In this document: piece by piece, positions 1 through 12,784 of the stretch
Numbering within the stretch: position 1 is the first letter of the stretch
Layout: every line of letters begins with the position of its first letter
Source of the DNA: Sordaria brevicollis
Taxonomy: Eukaryota; Ascomycota; Sordariomycetes; Sordariales; Sordariaceae
NCBI GenBank assembly: GCA_033439795.1
Contig: JAUTDP010000003.1
Location: 2,542,001 to 2,606,000 of the forward strand
Direction: 5' to 3'
DNA length: 64,000 nt
Program-made: the position numbers and the translations under genes
Notes under the pieces: generated by a model
Told to the model about the DNA's origin: nothing
Seen by the model: the letters and a program-made list of their open reading frames with translations, nothing else
The model's database searches: none

Positions 1-1093
1 AATTTATTATTAATTAGGTCTTTATTAACGACCTTCTTTTAAAAAATATTATAAAAATTGTAAAAGCCGTAAAGTATATCGACTATATAACGTAAAATTA
101 CTAAAATATATTAAATAGCCTAATTAAATTTATTTAAAGACGAATTAAAATAAAAAACGTTAACGATATAAAAAATAGTAATTTATTCGGGTAATTGGGA
201 ATATAATAAATCGATTTAATAACGGCCTTTATATAAATATTATAATTTAAAATAGCCGGGAAGGAAAAAAAGGCTTTAATTAATTAGAAGGTATAAGCGA
301 AATACGGGGGAGTACAGATACGGCTTCGGAGAAATTAGTATAAGGATAAAATATAACGGAAGGAAGATTTACCCTTTCTCTAATATATAAAAGAATTTAT
401 TATTAATAAAATATTTAATAATATATTCGAAGCTAATTTTAATATCGGTATTAATTATATTAAATATAAGGGTTGGCGAAGGAAAATAAAAGGGAGACGA
501 ATTTTCGCCCTTATCCTCGTCGGAAATTTCTATTATTTTATAAAATATTTTAACGTATTTTTAATAGGGAGTAACTATTTCGAATCGATTATTATTATTA
601 AAGGAAAAAAAAGTTTAAAAAGATTTAGGGGATAAAGGGTTTTTATATTTAAAGGAAGGAAATCTTTATATTAATATAAATTATAATAGAAACGTAACCG
701 TAATAGGGGGAAGAAAAAAATAAAAGGAATAAAAGAAAGTTTAACGGTTAAGAAGTTTAAAAGTAATTAAAAGGGTAAATAAATAGAGGAATAAAAAGTA
801 AAAAGCGGTAATAAATAAAGGATAAAATAGCGGATTAGGAAAACGGAATAGTTTAATATTTTAGCGTAATAGTAAATAGAAGGGATAAAACGGATATTAA
901 TCGTATTAATAGTAAATATATATTGCGATTATAGAACGTTAAAAAAGTAGCGTAAATAAGTCCGCGCCGAAAAATATAGCCGGGGTTTTTATCCGGGGCG
1001 TTTAACGCTTATAATTTCATCCTACGGGAAATCGGAAATAGACCCTATATTATATTAGCGCTATAGATTTAATTAGGGAATAAGAATCTTACT
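1..1093 (+). mobile_element. LINE C, 3' end of a Tad1-like element
   Basis: This is the 3' terminal ~1.1 kb of a plus-strand LINE whose 5' part lies left of the window. It matches the 3' region of the other copies: a pyrimidine/AT-rich tract, the CCGGGG-TTTTTAT-CCGGGG block near 978-1000, and the family terminus GAATCTTACT at about 1084-1093. It contains no reverse-transcriptase sequence and no open frame. CpA and TpG are almost absent, so it is heavily RIP-mutated. Immediately after it, LINE B sequence resumes on the opposite strand, so C is inserted into B; the matching target duplicate would be outside the window. Confidence 0.85.
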
Positions 1094-1477
1094 TTAATAT
1101 CTTCGTCTATATAAAATATATTAATTCCGTTTTATTCGCTTCGAATTCTATATTTCTCTCCCTTATTTATTTAGAGTAAATTTTTTATACCATTTAAAGT
1201 ATTTTATAATTCTTTTCGGTAATTTTCGCTACGGCGATAATATTAATATTATTAATAAAGCCGATTATAATTATATTTTTAATTGTAATTAATTTATAAT
1301 ATAATAAAGTAATAAAAAAGATAAAAAAAATTAAAGAAAAGGGGGAGTTTTAAAATATTTTAATTTCTATAGCGTAGGGAGTGGATATTTTATCGTTAAA
1401 GAAGAAAGAACCTCTTTATCCGTTAACGAAATTCGTTATTTATTCGAAAATCTATTATAGGAATTATATTTCCTATA
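1094..1477 (-). mobile_element. LINE B, distal segment (RT region) between C and A
   Basis: Minus-strand LINE sequence matching 4485-4860 of copy A, so it is the continuation of LINE B beyond the insertion of A. It covers the reverse-transcriptase core. The FADD-type active-site box reads as a mutated form near 1240-1260, next to the conserved segment that normally follows Gly-Ile-Pro-Gln-Gly-Ser-Pro. It ends at the target duplicate TATTTCCTATA (1467-1477) shared with 8462-8472. All coding potential is lost to RIP stops. Confidence 0.85.
1467..1477. repeat. Target-site duplication of LINE A (pair 1467-1477 / 8462-8472)
   Basis: TATTTCCTATA occurs immediately outside both ends of LINE A. Removing A plus one copy restores continuous LINE B sequence, as judged against the other copies. 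Confidence 0.85.
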
Positions 1478-3214
1478 AATAAGGTAAGATTCTTATTCCC
1501 TAATTAAATTTATAGCGCTAATATAATATAGGGTCTATTTTTAATTCCCCGTAGGATAAAACTATAAGTATTAAACGCCCCGGATAAAAACCCCGGCTAT
1601 ATTTCCTAACGCGGATTTATCCACGCTACTTCTTCGGTATTTTATAATCGCGGTACATACTTACCGCCAACGTAATTAATATCCGTTTTATCCCTTCTAT
1701 TTACCGTTACGCTAAAATATTAAACCGTTCCGCTTTTTTAATCCGCCGTTCTATCTCTTATTTATTACTACTTTCTATTTTTTATTCCTCCGTTTATTTA
1801 CTTTTTTAACCGTTATTAAACTTCTTAATTATTAAATTTTCTTTTATTCTTTCTATCTTCTTCTTCCTTTTATTATAATTATATTTCTATTATAATTTAT
1901 ATTAGTATAAAGATTTCCCTCCTTTAAATATAAAAACCCTTTATCCTTTCGAATTTTTTTAAACTTTTCCTTCCTTTAATAATAATAATTAATTCGAAAT
2001 AGCTATTCCCTATTAAAAATATACTAAAGCGCTCCGTAAAATAATAGAAACCTCTAACGAAAATAAGGGCGAAAATTCGTTTCCTTTTTACTTTCTTTCG
2101 CCGACTTTTATATTTAATACAGTTAATACCGATATTAAAATTATTTTCGAATATATTATTAAACGCTTTATTAATAATAAATTCTTCTATATATTAAAAA
2201 AAGGGTAAATCCTCCTTCCGTTACGTTCTATCCTTATATTAATTTTTCCGAAGCCGTATTTATATTCCCTTATATTTTATTTATACCCTTTAATTAATTA
2301 AAGCCCTTTTTTCTTTCCCGGCCGTCCCGGGTTATAATATTTATATAAAGGCTATCGTTAAATCGATTTATTATATCCCTAATTATTTAAATAAATTATT
2401 ATCTTTTATATTATTAATATCTTTTATTTTAATTCGTCCTTAAATAAATTTAATTAAATTATTTAATATATTTTAATAATTTTGTATTATATAATCGATA
2501 TACTTCGTAGCTTTTACGATTTTTATAATATTTTTTAAGAGAAAATCGTTAATAAAAACCCGATTAATAACGAATTCCGCGATTATTTTATCCACTTCCG
2601 TATTATCGTTAAAGAATTTACCAACGCAATTCGCCCTCGCTTTATTAATAACGGTTTTACCGGTACCTTAAAGCAATTTATTCGCTATAGAAAGTAATCG
2701 GTTAATAATTACCTTTAGAAAAGCTATTATAAATTTTTCCTTTTTAATAAGGATAATTTAATCGGCGGTTATATTCCTTTAAATAATATCCCTTATAATA
2801 ATAATAATAATTTACCTTATAATAGTAACGGTAATTTATTTTGTAGTAATAGCGGTAGAATTCCCCTAAATAGTAGTAGTATTTATATACCTTCCCGTAG
2901 TAATTCCCCGATAGAAATTAATTCGCCGGCTATTTATCCTACCGGTCCCGTTCCTATTAATAATAATTAATTCGCTTAATATTAGTTTATAATTAATATT
3001 ATACGTTAATATATTTATTAATTCGACGAATAAAACCGTCTATTTATTAATAATAATAAAATATTAAAGGCTTTAATTAATCGTAAAAAGAAATAATAAT
3101 TAAATAAGTTATTGTTTTCGTAGCCCGATAAATTCTTAATTAAATAGAAATCCTCCCTCGTCTTCGTTTTAATATATTAGTAAATAAAAGTAAAAGAAAA
3201 GGAAAAAAAGAAAA
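1478..3214 (-). other. LINE A 3' region downstream of ORF2
   Basis: About 1.7 kb between the end of ORF2 and the element terminus. It is present in every full-length copy. It holds Asn/Ser/Gly-like AT-rich triplet tracts (2790-2890) that read coherently in more than one frame, and near the terminus a CpG-rich stem-loop block that has decayed in this copy. No gene is supported here; see the finding on a possible third ORF. Confidence 0.6.
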
Positions 3215-6200
3215 TTAAAAGTAGCGAACGAATTCGTTTTGCCGCTCTTCTTCTAATTCGATTATTAAACGGTATTTATTTAATCGCCCTAACCGAAATG
3301 CTTATAATAAGATTCTTTCGGCCTTAATTTTATTATTTAAATAAATTTAGAATTATTCTTATATTTATAGCTAATTAATTATTACGAATTACGTATTTAC
3401 TATTTAAAAATATTCGAACGTAATATAGTAGAACGTTTCCCGTCCTAATCTATACGAATAAATAGGGGTATCGATATCGGGGATTCTCTTTTAAAAAAAG
3501 AAAACTTTAAGGCTAATTACTTCTATTTTCGCTTAAATAAAGAGAGAACTCTTCGTTTTCGTTAATAAATAATAATCCTTATCGTTTTCCGAAAATTAGG
3601 TTCTTTTCCACTTCTTCTTTTTCTAATCGATTATATGCCGTTTTATCGCAATATTATTAAATTTTAAATCGAAATTAATAATTATAAATTTATACCGCCG
3701 ATCTAATTTAATTATTATTACCGCTAATTAATAATTATAATACGATATTTACTCTCTTTTTATAATATCCTTTAATTATACCTTTCGATTAAGGGTTAAA
3801 AGTTCCGGCGGTTATAATAGTTAAACGGGTACGCTTATTACCGGGGGTAATCCCGCTATAATTATTATAAAATTCTCTATCGGTATTTATTCTTTTACTT
3901 ATTTAATTTTAGTAGTACCGCTTTTTAATCTATTAATAAATAATCGATTTTTTATTTATTTTATTTAAATATAATTAATTACTTAAATTATTATTCTTCG
4001 GACGAATTTAACTTAATCCGTATAAACGAATTTCTCTTCGAAAACCTTTATTTATTTATTAAAATAAAGGTTAAATAGCGGGCAAAAAATTTCCGTTTTA
4101 AAGTTCTATATTAGCGTAATTTTATATACCCCGGCGACGATTTTTAAATATTTAATTTAATATTTAATTAATCCGATTATTATCCTTCGGAATTTACTAT
4201 ATATTTTTATCGGTTAGTAGAAAATTAAAGTTTTATATATAATTACGCTTCGAATATATTTAATATAAATTTCCTTTATACGAATAAAGGAATAACCCTA
4301 AATTTTTATAATTAATTAAATTAACGTATTCGTTTAAATTTTTATTTTCTTTTTAATAACCTTTACGTAAATTTAATAATTAAATTTATAATTTAATTAA
4401 ACGTTTAAGAATTTTATTAATTCCGTCGGTTAAAATATAATATCCTTAAATTAAAGAATCTCCGTTTTTAATACTTTCGTTTACGTAAAATATATTAATT
4501 CCGTTTTATTCACTTCGAATTCTATACCTCTCTCCCCTATTTATTCGGAATAAATTTCCTATATTATTTAAAATATTTTATAATTCTCTTCGGTAATCTT
4601 TATTACGGCGATAATATTAATATCGTTAGCGAAACCAATTATAATTATATTTTTAATTATAATTAATTTATAATATAATAAAGTAATAAAGAGGATAAAA
4701 AAAATTAAAGAGAAGGGGGAATTTTAAAGTATTCCGGCTTCTATAATGTAAAGAACGGATATTTCGTCGTTAAAAAAGAAGGAACCTCTTTATTTATTAA
4801 CGAAATTCGCTATTTATTCGAAAATTTATTATAAAAATTATATTTCTTATAAAGTATATAATAATTATTTATAATTAATTTTATTGAATACGCTTTTAAA
4901 ATTAAGGAATATTAACGATATAACGGCTCTAAATTTCTAAACCGTATATATAATATTTATAACGATATAAATTATAAATTCGGTCGAACGGTTTATTTAA
5001 TTATTTATTTAATTTTTTAATAAGAGGTTAAATTCTTCTACAATTTAAATAAATTTCTTAGCAATAAACGTTTCGAAGATTTTCCCAACGTTATTTAATA
5101 GTAAAATTAGCCTTTATACGCCGGTTAACTTTTATTATATAGCGGTTTTTCTTAGTTTTTTAAAAATAATTACTTTTATATTCTTAAACTATTATAAGAA
5201 GTACTTAAAACGAAAATTCGTAGCTACGAAAGTAATTATAGCTTTTTAAAATAATTCTTTATAAATTTTTAAAAATTTATTCGAATATTAATCGATACCC
5301 GGTATTTTATTTAGAACTATCCGAAATAAAACTTCCTAAATATTTTCTTCGGTAATTAATTCGTTAATAAATAACAAATCGCCGGTATTTAAAGGAAGGG
5401 TTTAATTAAATAAATAATCTATAAAGACGTTTACTTTCGGGAAGAAACGTTCGGCGAGAATATTCGCTTTATTATTATAATTTTCGATTTCTTTTATTCC
5501 TTTATATTATTTAAAAATTAGGAGTTTAGGCGGGTTTATTAGTAAATAATTTCGGGTACGGGCTTATTTTTCGAAGGTTTAAAATTTATTTAAATTTTTC
5601 AACGCCTTTTCGACGCTTTTTCGCTATATTATTTATTAAATTTTCGTATTAATCCTTCTTTTCTTTATCGATATTTTTATAAATTTTATTTAATTCGAAA
5701 ATATCTTTTCCTTATATTATTTCTACTATTTCCGCTTCGCATTTTTCGTCGCTATTTTATATTCTAATATTTATTACCTCGCTTTTCTCCTTCGATTTTT
5801 CTTTTAATATAGGACGAATTCTTCTATTATATTTATAAATTTTGTATCGAATTTATTAAATATAAATTCTAATTCCTCCTTCGTATCGATTTTCGTTAGG
5901 ACCGAAATCTATTATAACGCCGCTTTTCGTACCTTTTCCGTATTTATTAAATTCTAATTATAATTTTCTTCTATTTCTATTTTCTTAATTTTTCTTCTAA
6001 TATAGACCTAAATTTCTTAAGGATAATAATCCGAGCCGGTTTATTCGTACTATTATACCTTTTAATATTCGGTTTCGATTCTTAATATTATTTATACGTA
6101 ATCGATTATCCTATTTCTCTTTTCTTATATTATATTATTTATACGGATCGACTCCCTTCTAAAAGTAATAAATCGTATATATTACCGTTATATTTATATA

Positions 6201-6690
6201 AAGAATTTTTTAATTTTCGGATTAATTTTATTTTCTAAATCTTAATTAGGATAATAAAAGTTAAAATCCCCGACGGCTATAATTTAATATTTTATTGGAG
6301 GTTTCTCTTCGAAGAATTCGAAAAGGGGAAACTTCTATTCGTATTCTAGTATTCTATACGTTTTAATAAGGGAATAAATTAAATAAATAATTAATAATTC
6401 TTTTAAATTCTTAAACGTTATAGAGGTTTAATTTCTTTTAACGTAAAAATCTAAATCTTTAAAATTCTATCTTTTATTTACGTAAATAACCGCCCTCTCC
6501 TTTTTTAAATAATTTACCCCAATATATTTATTACCCTATAAATAATAAATATTTTTATTTAAATTCTTATTTAATTTTTAAATCGTTATAATATTATAAA
6601 TCTCTTCTTATTCGAATAATAACTTCCCTCTTTCGTATAATTTCCCTATATTCTAATAAAATATTTTTAATTAAATTATTAATTATTCTA
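3215..6690 (-). pseudogene. LINE A ORF2 relic: endonuclease-reverse transcriptase
   Basis: Decayed ORF2 of the LINE. Reading the minus strand, the AP-endonuclease box Gly-Asp-Phe-Asn lies at about 6241-6285. The LINE RT follows, with the active-site box read as Phe-Ala-Asn-Asp at 4622-4633 (usual FADD; Asp to Asn is a RIP G-to-A change). A C-terminal Cys/His region lies near 3240-3500. In life the protein would nick target DNA and prime cDNA synthesis from the element RNA. Many in-frame stops sit where Gln or Trp codons are expected. Start and end are estimated from the other copies. Confidence 0.8.
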
Positions 6691-6801
6691 TAAGAGAATA
6701 TTTTTTAGCCCCGTAGGTAGAATGGGAGTAGGAATTTTTTCCTTTTAAATAATTAGTTTAACGGCGGTAATTAAATTAGCGCCGTTCTAAATACCCGAAC
6801 C

Positions 6802-8390
6802 CTAAAAATTCGTAAATATATTTATCGGGCTTTTAATTATTAATTTTAATTTAATAAAGGGCCCGTTAATCTATTTATAGGTATAACCTTTATTTCCGCT
6901 TTTAAATTCCTTTTTACGAATAATAATAATATAAACGGTAGGGGGGGTATTAAGGAAATCGATATTCTTATTATCCTTTACCGCCGCCGGTTTTAATATA
7001 ATACTTCTCTTAAAATCCTTCCGGTATATAAATAAATATAACCTTTCGGTATATTTTATAATAACTTTCGCGATAATTTTCTTAAAAATAGGGTATACTT
7101 TCTTTTTGAAGGCGTAATACCTATATTTTCTATATAGAGCGTAAAAAATTAACAATTTATCTTCGTTAAACGGGCAATTCGTTTCTCTAAAATAGTCTTT
7201 ATTATATTTATCCTTATTATAACGTTTATAAACGTTAATATTATAATAAAACTTCTTTAAATATTTTACGCCCTAATAAATAAAATACTATTAAATATTA
7301 ACCGAAGAGGTAAACGGTTTATAAATATATATACCGCCCTTTTAAAAGAAGAATCCTTTATAGAGAATTTCGGTTGCCTTTATAATTATAACCTCTATTA
7401 TAAAGAGACCCCTATCTTCGCTAATTCTTTTCTTCTACGAACGTATTCTAATAATAAAAACGGTCGGGTTCGCTTATTATATTTTATAAATAATATCCTT
7501 TATTTTTATATATTCGGCAATATTCGCTTAAAAGAATCCTTTAATAATTAACGTAATAATATTTAAAAATACGAACGCTTTTTTATCAAAAACCTTTTTA
7601 GCCCAAATTTAATATTATTAATATTATTCGTATATAATATTATTGAATATAATTCTATAATTTCCGGTTGTAAATAATTTCGTAACGGTTCGTATAATAT
7701 TAAAAGTATTAATCTTTAAATCGCGAAATATTTTCTCGATTTAAATTTTAATTTCTTTATTCGTTTACTTCGAATATTAAATATCGATTATAATATTTCG
7801 AATAAAGAGGGTATAATCGTAATTAACGGGGAATATTTTTAAAAGGGGGGTAATAATTATAATATATTAAAAAATAAACCTAATTTTAGAAAGAACGTCC
7901 TTTATAATTCCGGTTTATATTTTTAGCGCTTTTTTAACGTTCTTCTATAATTTTTATAAAATCGTCTTTTTTAAATCGTTAAAATCCTTCCTAATAATAA
8001 TTTAATCGTTATTAATTTTATTAACTTCGGGGCGTATTATTCTACTTTTCTTCGCGAGGATTTTCGTATATTCGTTAAATAATTTATAAATTTAATTATA
8101 ATTTTCGAACGAAATAGCGTCGTAATCCGAAGATTTATTCGCTTTAGCGATAAATTTCTTTATAATTTCGTTATCCTTTTACGTTTTTTCCGAAATCTTC
8201 GCGGCGCACGCTACGTTAGGGTTGTTATAAATTAAGAATCCTACGAGCGGGTTATAAACGCTATTTTCGAATTTACAATTACCGCTATTAATTACTATCG
8301 GTAGCAACGATATACCATCGTTACTATAATCGTCGTAGGATATTGTAAAGGACGTAAAAAACTTTCCTAAATCGATTCCCGTTGTCGGTT
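6802..8390 (-). pseudogene. LINE A ORF1 relic: gag-like protein with knuckles
   Basis: The stop is at 6802-6804 and the start is not identifiable. The best preserved stretch is 6871-7155, still open for 94 codons. It shows a spaced pattern of Tyr where CCHC knuckles would carry Cys or His, as expected from TGT to TAT and CAT to TAT. Further upstream is a charged N-terminal region and a homopolymer of six G (plus strand 7855-7860) in a Pro-like position. By family knowledge this is the RNA-binding ORF1 of Tad-type LINEs. It ends ~100 bp before ORF2. Confidence 0.7.
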
Positions 8391-8472
8391 TTCGTTTTAG
8401 AGCGCTCCTCGATTAGAAATCGGCGTTTCCGGTTCTAAAGCAGTTTAAGGTAAAATACGCCTATTTCCTATA

Positions 8473-10310
8473 GGGTATATAATAATTACTTATAATTAAT
8501 TTTATCGAATACGCTTTTAAAATTAAAGAGTATTAATAATATAACGGCTCCGAATTTTTAAATTATATATATAATATTTATAATAATATAAATAGTAAAT
8601 TCGATCGAACGGCCTATTTAATTATTTATTTAACCCTCTAATAAAAGGTTAAATTCTTCCGCAATTTAAGTAAACCTTTTAGCGATAAACGCTTCGAAAA
8701 TTTTTCTAACGTGATTTAATAATAAAATTAACCTCTATACGCCAATTAGCTTTTATTATACGGCGGTTTTTCCTTATTTTTTAAAAATAATTATTTTTAC
8801 GTTTTTAAATTATTATAGGAAATATTTAAGACGAAAGTTCGTAATTGCGAAAATGGTTATAATTTTTCGGAATAATTCTTTATAAATTTTTAAAAATTTA
8901 TTTAAATATTAATCGACGCCTAATATTTTATTCGGAATTATTCGAAATAAAACCTCCTAAATATCCTCTTCGGTAATTAATTCGTTAATAAATAACGAAT
9001 TGCTAATATTTAAAGGAAAGGTCTAATCGAATAAATAATTTATAAGGACGTTTACTTTCGGGAAGAAATATTCGGCGAAAATATTCGCCTTATTATTATA
9101 ATTTTCAATTTCTTTTATTCCTTCGTATTATTTAAAAATTAGGAATTTGGGCGGGTTTATTAATAAATAATTTCGGGTATAAACTTATTTTTCGAAGGTT
9201 TAAAATTTATTTAAATTCTTTAACGCCCTTTTAACGCCTTTTTACTATATCGTTTATTAAATTTTCGCGTTAATCCTTCTTTTTTTTATTAATATTTTTA
9301 TAAATTTTACCTAATTTAAAAATATCCTTTCCTTATATTATTTTTATTATTTTTATCTTACATTTTTTATTACTATTTTATATTTTAATATTTATTACTT
9401 TACTCTTCTCCTTCGACCTTTCTTCTAATATAGGACGAATTCTTCCGCTATATTTATAAATTCTCCGTTGAATTTATCGAATATAAATTCCAATTCCTCC
9501 TTCGTATTAATTTTCGCCAAGACCGAAATCCGTTATAACGTTACCTTTCGTACCTTTTTTATATTTATTAAATTTTAATTATAACCTTCTTCTACTTCTA
9601 TTTTTTTAATTTTTCTTTTAATATAAATTTAAATTTCTTAAAAATAATAGTCTAAACCGGTTTATTCGTACCGTTACGCCCCCTAATATTCGGTTTCGAT
9701 TCTTAATATTATTTATACGTAATCGATTATTCTATTTTTCTTTTCTTATATTACGTTATTTATACGGGTCGGCTCCCCTTTAAAAAAAATAAATTATATA
9801 CGCTATTATTATATTTATATAAGGAGTTTTTCGGCTCCCGGGCTAATTTTATTCTCTAAATCCTAATTGGGATAATAAAAATTAAAATTTCCGACGGCTA
9901 TAATTTAATATTTTATTAAAGGTCTTTCCTCGAAGAATTTAAAAAGGGGAAATCTTTATTTATATTTTAATATTTTATACGTTTTAATAAAAGAATAAAT
10001 CGAATAAACGGTTAATAATTCTTTTAAATTTTTAAATATTATAGAAGCCTAATTTTTTCCAATATAGAAATTTAGGTCCTTAAAATTCTATTTCTTATTT
10101 ATATAAATAACCGCCCTCCCCTTTTTTAAATAATTTACTTTAATATATTTACCGCTCTATAAATAATAAATATCTTCGTTTAAATTCCTATTTAATTTTT
10201 AAATCGCTACGATATTATAAATCTTTTCTTATTCGAATAATAACTTCCTTCTTTCGTATAATTTCCTTATATTTTAATAGAATATTTTCAATTGGATTAT
10301 TAATTATTCT
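8473..10310 (-). pseudogene. LINE B ORF2 relic, first half
   Basis: Endonuclease and N-terminal RT part of ORF2, closely parallel to 4850-6690 of LINE A. The endonuclease Gly-Asp-Phe-Asn box lies near 9860-9900 on the minus strand. The remaining RT core is at 1094-1466, beyond LINE A. Stops replace Gln and Trp codons throughout. No function remains. Confidence 0.75.
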
Positions 10311-11528
10311 ATAAAAGAATATTTTTTAACCCCGCGGGCGGAGTAAGAATAAGAATCTTTTCTTTCTAAATAATTAATTTAGCGGCGGCGATTAAACCGG
10401 CGCTATTCTAAATACTTAAACCCTAAAAATTCGTAAATACGTCTATCGGGCCCTTAACCGTTAATTTTAATTTAATAAAAGGCCCGCTAATCCGTTTATA
10501 AATACGGTTTTTATTTCCGCTTTTAAATTCCCTTTTACGAATAATAATAATACGGGCAGTAAAGGGGGCGTTAAAAAAATTAATATCTTTATCGTTCTTT
10601 ACTATTACCGGCTTTAATATAATACTTCTTTTAAAATCCTTCTAATATATAAAAGAATATAACCTTTTAGCGTATTTTATAGTAACCTTCGTAATAATTT
10701 TTTTAAAAATAGGGTATATTTTCTTTTTAAAAGCGTAATACTTATATTTTCTATATAGAATATAAAAAATTAACGATTTATCTTCGTTAAATAAATAATT
10801 CGCCTCTTTAAAATAGTCTTTACTATATTTATCTTTATTATAACGTTTATAAACGTTAGTATTATAATAGAATTTCCCTAAATATTTTACGCCTTAATAA
10901 ATAAAATATTATTAAATATTAACCGAAGAGGTAAACGGTTTATAAACGTATACACCGCCTTTCTAAAGGAAAAATCCTTTATAAAAAGCTTCGGTTATTT
11001 TTATAATTATAATTTCTATTATAAAAATCCCTTATTTTCGCTAATTCTCTTTTTTTACGGGCGTATTTTAATAATAGAAGCGGTTAAATTTATTTACTAT
11101 ATTTTATAAATAATATCCTCCATTTTTATATATTCGGCGATATTCGTTTAGGAAAACCCTTTAATAATTAACGTAATAATATTTAAAAATATAAACGCTT
11201 TTTCGCCAAAATTTTTTTTTATTTAAATTTAATATTACTAATACTATTTATATATAGCGTTATTAAATATAATTTTATAATTTCTAATTGTAAATAATTT
11301 TATAACGGCTCGTATAATATTAGGGGTACCGGTCTTTAAATCGCGAAATATCTTTTCAATTTAAATTTTAATTTCTTCGTTCGTTTATTTCGAATATTAA
11401 ATATCAATTATAATACTTCGAATAAAAAGGGTACAATCGTAATTAATAAAGAGTATTTTTAGGGGGGGGGTAATAATCGTAATATATTAAAAAATAAACC
11501 CGGTTTTAAAAAAAACGTCCTTTATAAT

Positions 11529-11549
11529 TTGAAGCGGAGCTTCAACATT
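11529..11549. repeat. Inverted repeat of the RIP-free unit (pair with 12140-12159)
   Basis: TTGAAGCGGAGCTTCAACAT pairs with AATGTTAAGCTCCGCTTCAA on the other side with one missing base. The core GAAGC-GGA-GCTTC is itself a hairpin. Confidence 0.75.
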
Positions 11550-11987
11550 GAGAAGTGTTGAAAAACACGGAGCAAAGCGTTAAGCGTAGCTTCTTCTATA
11601 ATACGGTGACCCCCCTGCAATAATCCCTGTAAATCTTCCCGAGGTTTACCCGTCTACCCGAGGCTACAATCCCTGTCGAAAAAAAATTCTCGAGTTGGAA
11701 TTGGCTGGAATAAACCTTTGCCAAGGCGCTAAGGATTGGACGAGGCTTAGCATTCCAAAGTGGGTCCGATCAAGACAAAGTGGGTACCAAAATGATGACT
11801 AAGCTGAGACGAGTACAATGGTACCACTCACGTGACCGTACCTTGCCTGCCGGCCGAGAAAAACGGCTTTGAAAAAAAAAACCGACGGATGGAATTTGGA
11901 AGGAAAATTTTCGAAAAATTTCGCTAAGTCCCCAAACCTTCTCGCCTACCCGGCACTTTAAAAAAATCGAAATAAATTTCGCCGCCC

Positions 11988-12014
11988 GGGGGGGGGGGGG
12001 GGGGGGGGGGGGGG
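11988..12014 (+). repeat. Poly(G) run of 27
   Basis: An uninterrupted run of G followed by more G-rich sequence (GTGGAGGGGGCGGAGGGG). It could form a G-quadruplex. The exact length is prone to sequencing error. Confidence 0.85.
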
Positions 12015-12038
12015 TGGAGGGGGCGGAGGGGTAGTGAA

Positions 12039-12039
12039 T

Positions 12040-12079
<40 letters not shown>

Positions 12080-12096
12080 TTAATAATAATAATAAT
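12039..12096 (+). repeat. AAT/TAA microsatellite in the RIP-free unit
   Basis: About nineteen near-perfect TAA triplets with one ATATT interruption, directly after the G-rich tract. Confidence 0.85.
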
Positions 12097-12784
12097 AGAA
12101 AAAAGGTATTAAAGATATAAGAAAAAAATAGAGGAAGTAAATGTTAAGCTCCGCTTCAAGTAAATTTCTGCCCACCTGTATAAAATTTGCCGAAGGCAAA
12201 TTTTGCGGGGGTACGGGGGCGGCAGCCCTCGTTCTAACCTATATTTTCGGCGCCTCTTTAACGTTCTTTTATAATTCCTATAAAATCGTCTTCTTTAAAT
12301 CGTCGAAATTTTTCTTAATAATAATTTAATTATTATTAACCTTATTAATTTCGGAATATATTATTCTATTTTTCTTCGTAAAGATTTTTATATATTTATT
12401 AAATAATTTACGAATTTAATTATAATCTTCGAGCGAAATAATATTATAATCCGAAGATTTATTCGCTTTAACGATAAATTTTTTTATAATTTCATCGTCT
12501 TCTTACATTTTTTCCGAAATCTTTGTAGCGCACGCTATATTAAGGTTATTATATATTAAGAGTTTTACGAGCGGGTTGTAGACGCTATTTTCGAATTTAT
12601 AATTGCCGCTATTAATTGCTATCGGTAATAACGATATATTATCGTCGTTATAATCGTCGCGGGATATTATAAGGGATATAAAAGATTTTCTTAAATCGAT
12701 TCCTATTGTCGGTTTTCGTTTTAAAGCGCTCCTCGATTAGAAATTGGCGTTTCCGGTTCTAAAGTAATTGGTTTTTAATATAGC

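Larger units (their letters stand above)
1478..8461 (-). mobile_element. LINE A, full-length Tad1-like element, RIP-inactivated
   Basis: A complete minus-strand LINE of about 6.98 kb inserted in LINE B with an 11 bp TSD. The 5' end is at about 8444 (reverse complement starts CTGCTTTAGAACC), followed by ~17 extra bases up to the TSD that are not shared with other copies. The 3' end carries the family terminus next to 1478. Order in the element: ORF1 (gag-like, knuckles), ORF2 (endonuclease, RT, Cys/His C-terminus), then ~1.7 kb of 3' region. Assignment to the Tad1 clade rests on the fungal context, length, ORF1 knuckles and an AP-type endonuclease with LINE RT. No poly(A) tail is seen. It is dead through RIP. 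Confidence 0.9.
11530..12231. mobile_element. RIP-free 702 bp insertion, probable non-autonomous element
   Basis: Sequence with normal CpA and TpG content, sharply bounded by RIP-ravaged LINE B. The other LINE copies read straight through this point (CCTTTATAATT then CTAACC), so the unit is an insertion; TT at both edges may be a 2 bp duplication. The left edge carries GAAGCGGAGCTTC with an extended inverted copy at 12140-12159, 72 bp before the right edge. The last 72 bp contain AAAATTTGCC-GAA-GGCAAATTTT and a small GGGC/GCCC hairpin. Internally there is a run of 27 G and an AAT microsatellite. No protein is encoded. The superfamily is uncertain: a MITE or a Helitron-like non-autonomous unit are both possible, but no CTRR end is seen. 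Confidence 0.7.
10423..12715 (-). pseudogene. LINE B ORF1 relic, split by a foreign unit
   Basis: The stop is at 10423-10425 by comparison with the other copies. The knuckle region lies at about 10490-10800. The frame is broken at 11530-12231 by the RIP-free insertion, just after the tract that in other copies reads CCTTTATAATTC. A run of nine G at 11462-11470 (C on the coding strand) is the variable homopolymer of this family. The upstream N-terminal part resumes at 12232. Confidence 0.7.
8462..12769 (-). mobile_element. LINE B, proximal part (5' end to mid ORF2)
   Basis: Minus-strand LINE with its 5' end at about 12769 (reverse complement of ...TTCCGGTTCTAAAGTAATT). It continues through ORF1 and the first half of ORF2 to 8473, where LINE A interrupts it; the rest is at 1094-1477. 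A 702 bp foreign unit interrupts ORF1 at 11530-12231. The 5' end abuts Helitron helicase sequence at ~12785. Its 3' end is beyond the window, so no TSD could be read. Confidence 0.88.

Noticed and set aside
2690..3000. Coherent Asn/Gly/Pro-rich plus-strand reading, antisense to LINE A 3' region
   Set aside because: In RIP-mutated DNA several frames look coherent. The sense strand is equally good, and there is no start, domain or independent evidence for an antisense gene.
12141..12329. 62-codon open frame
   Set aside because: It straddles the junction between the RIP-free unit and LINE B, so it is a chance opening.
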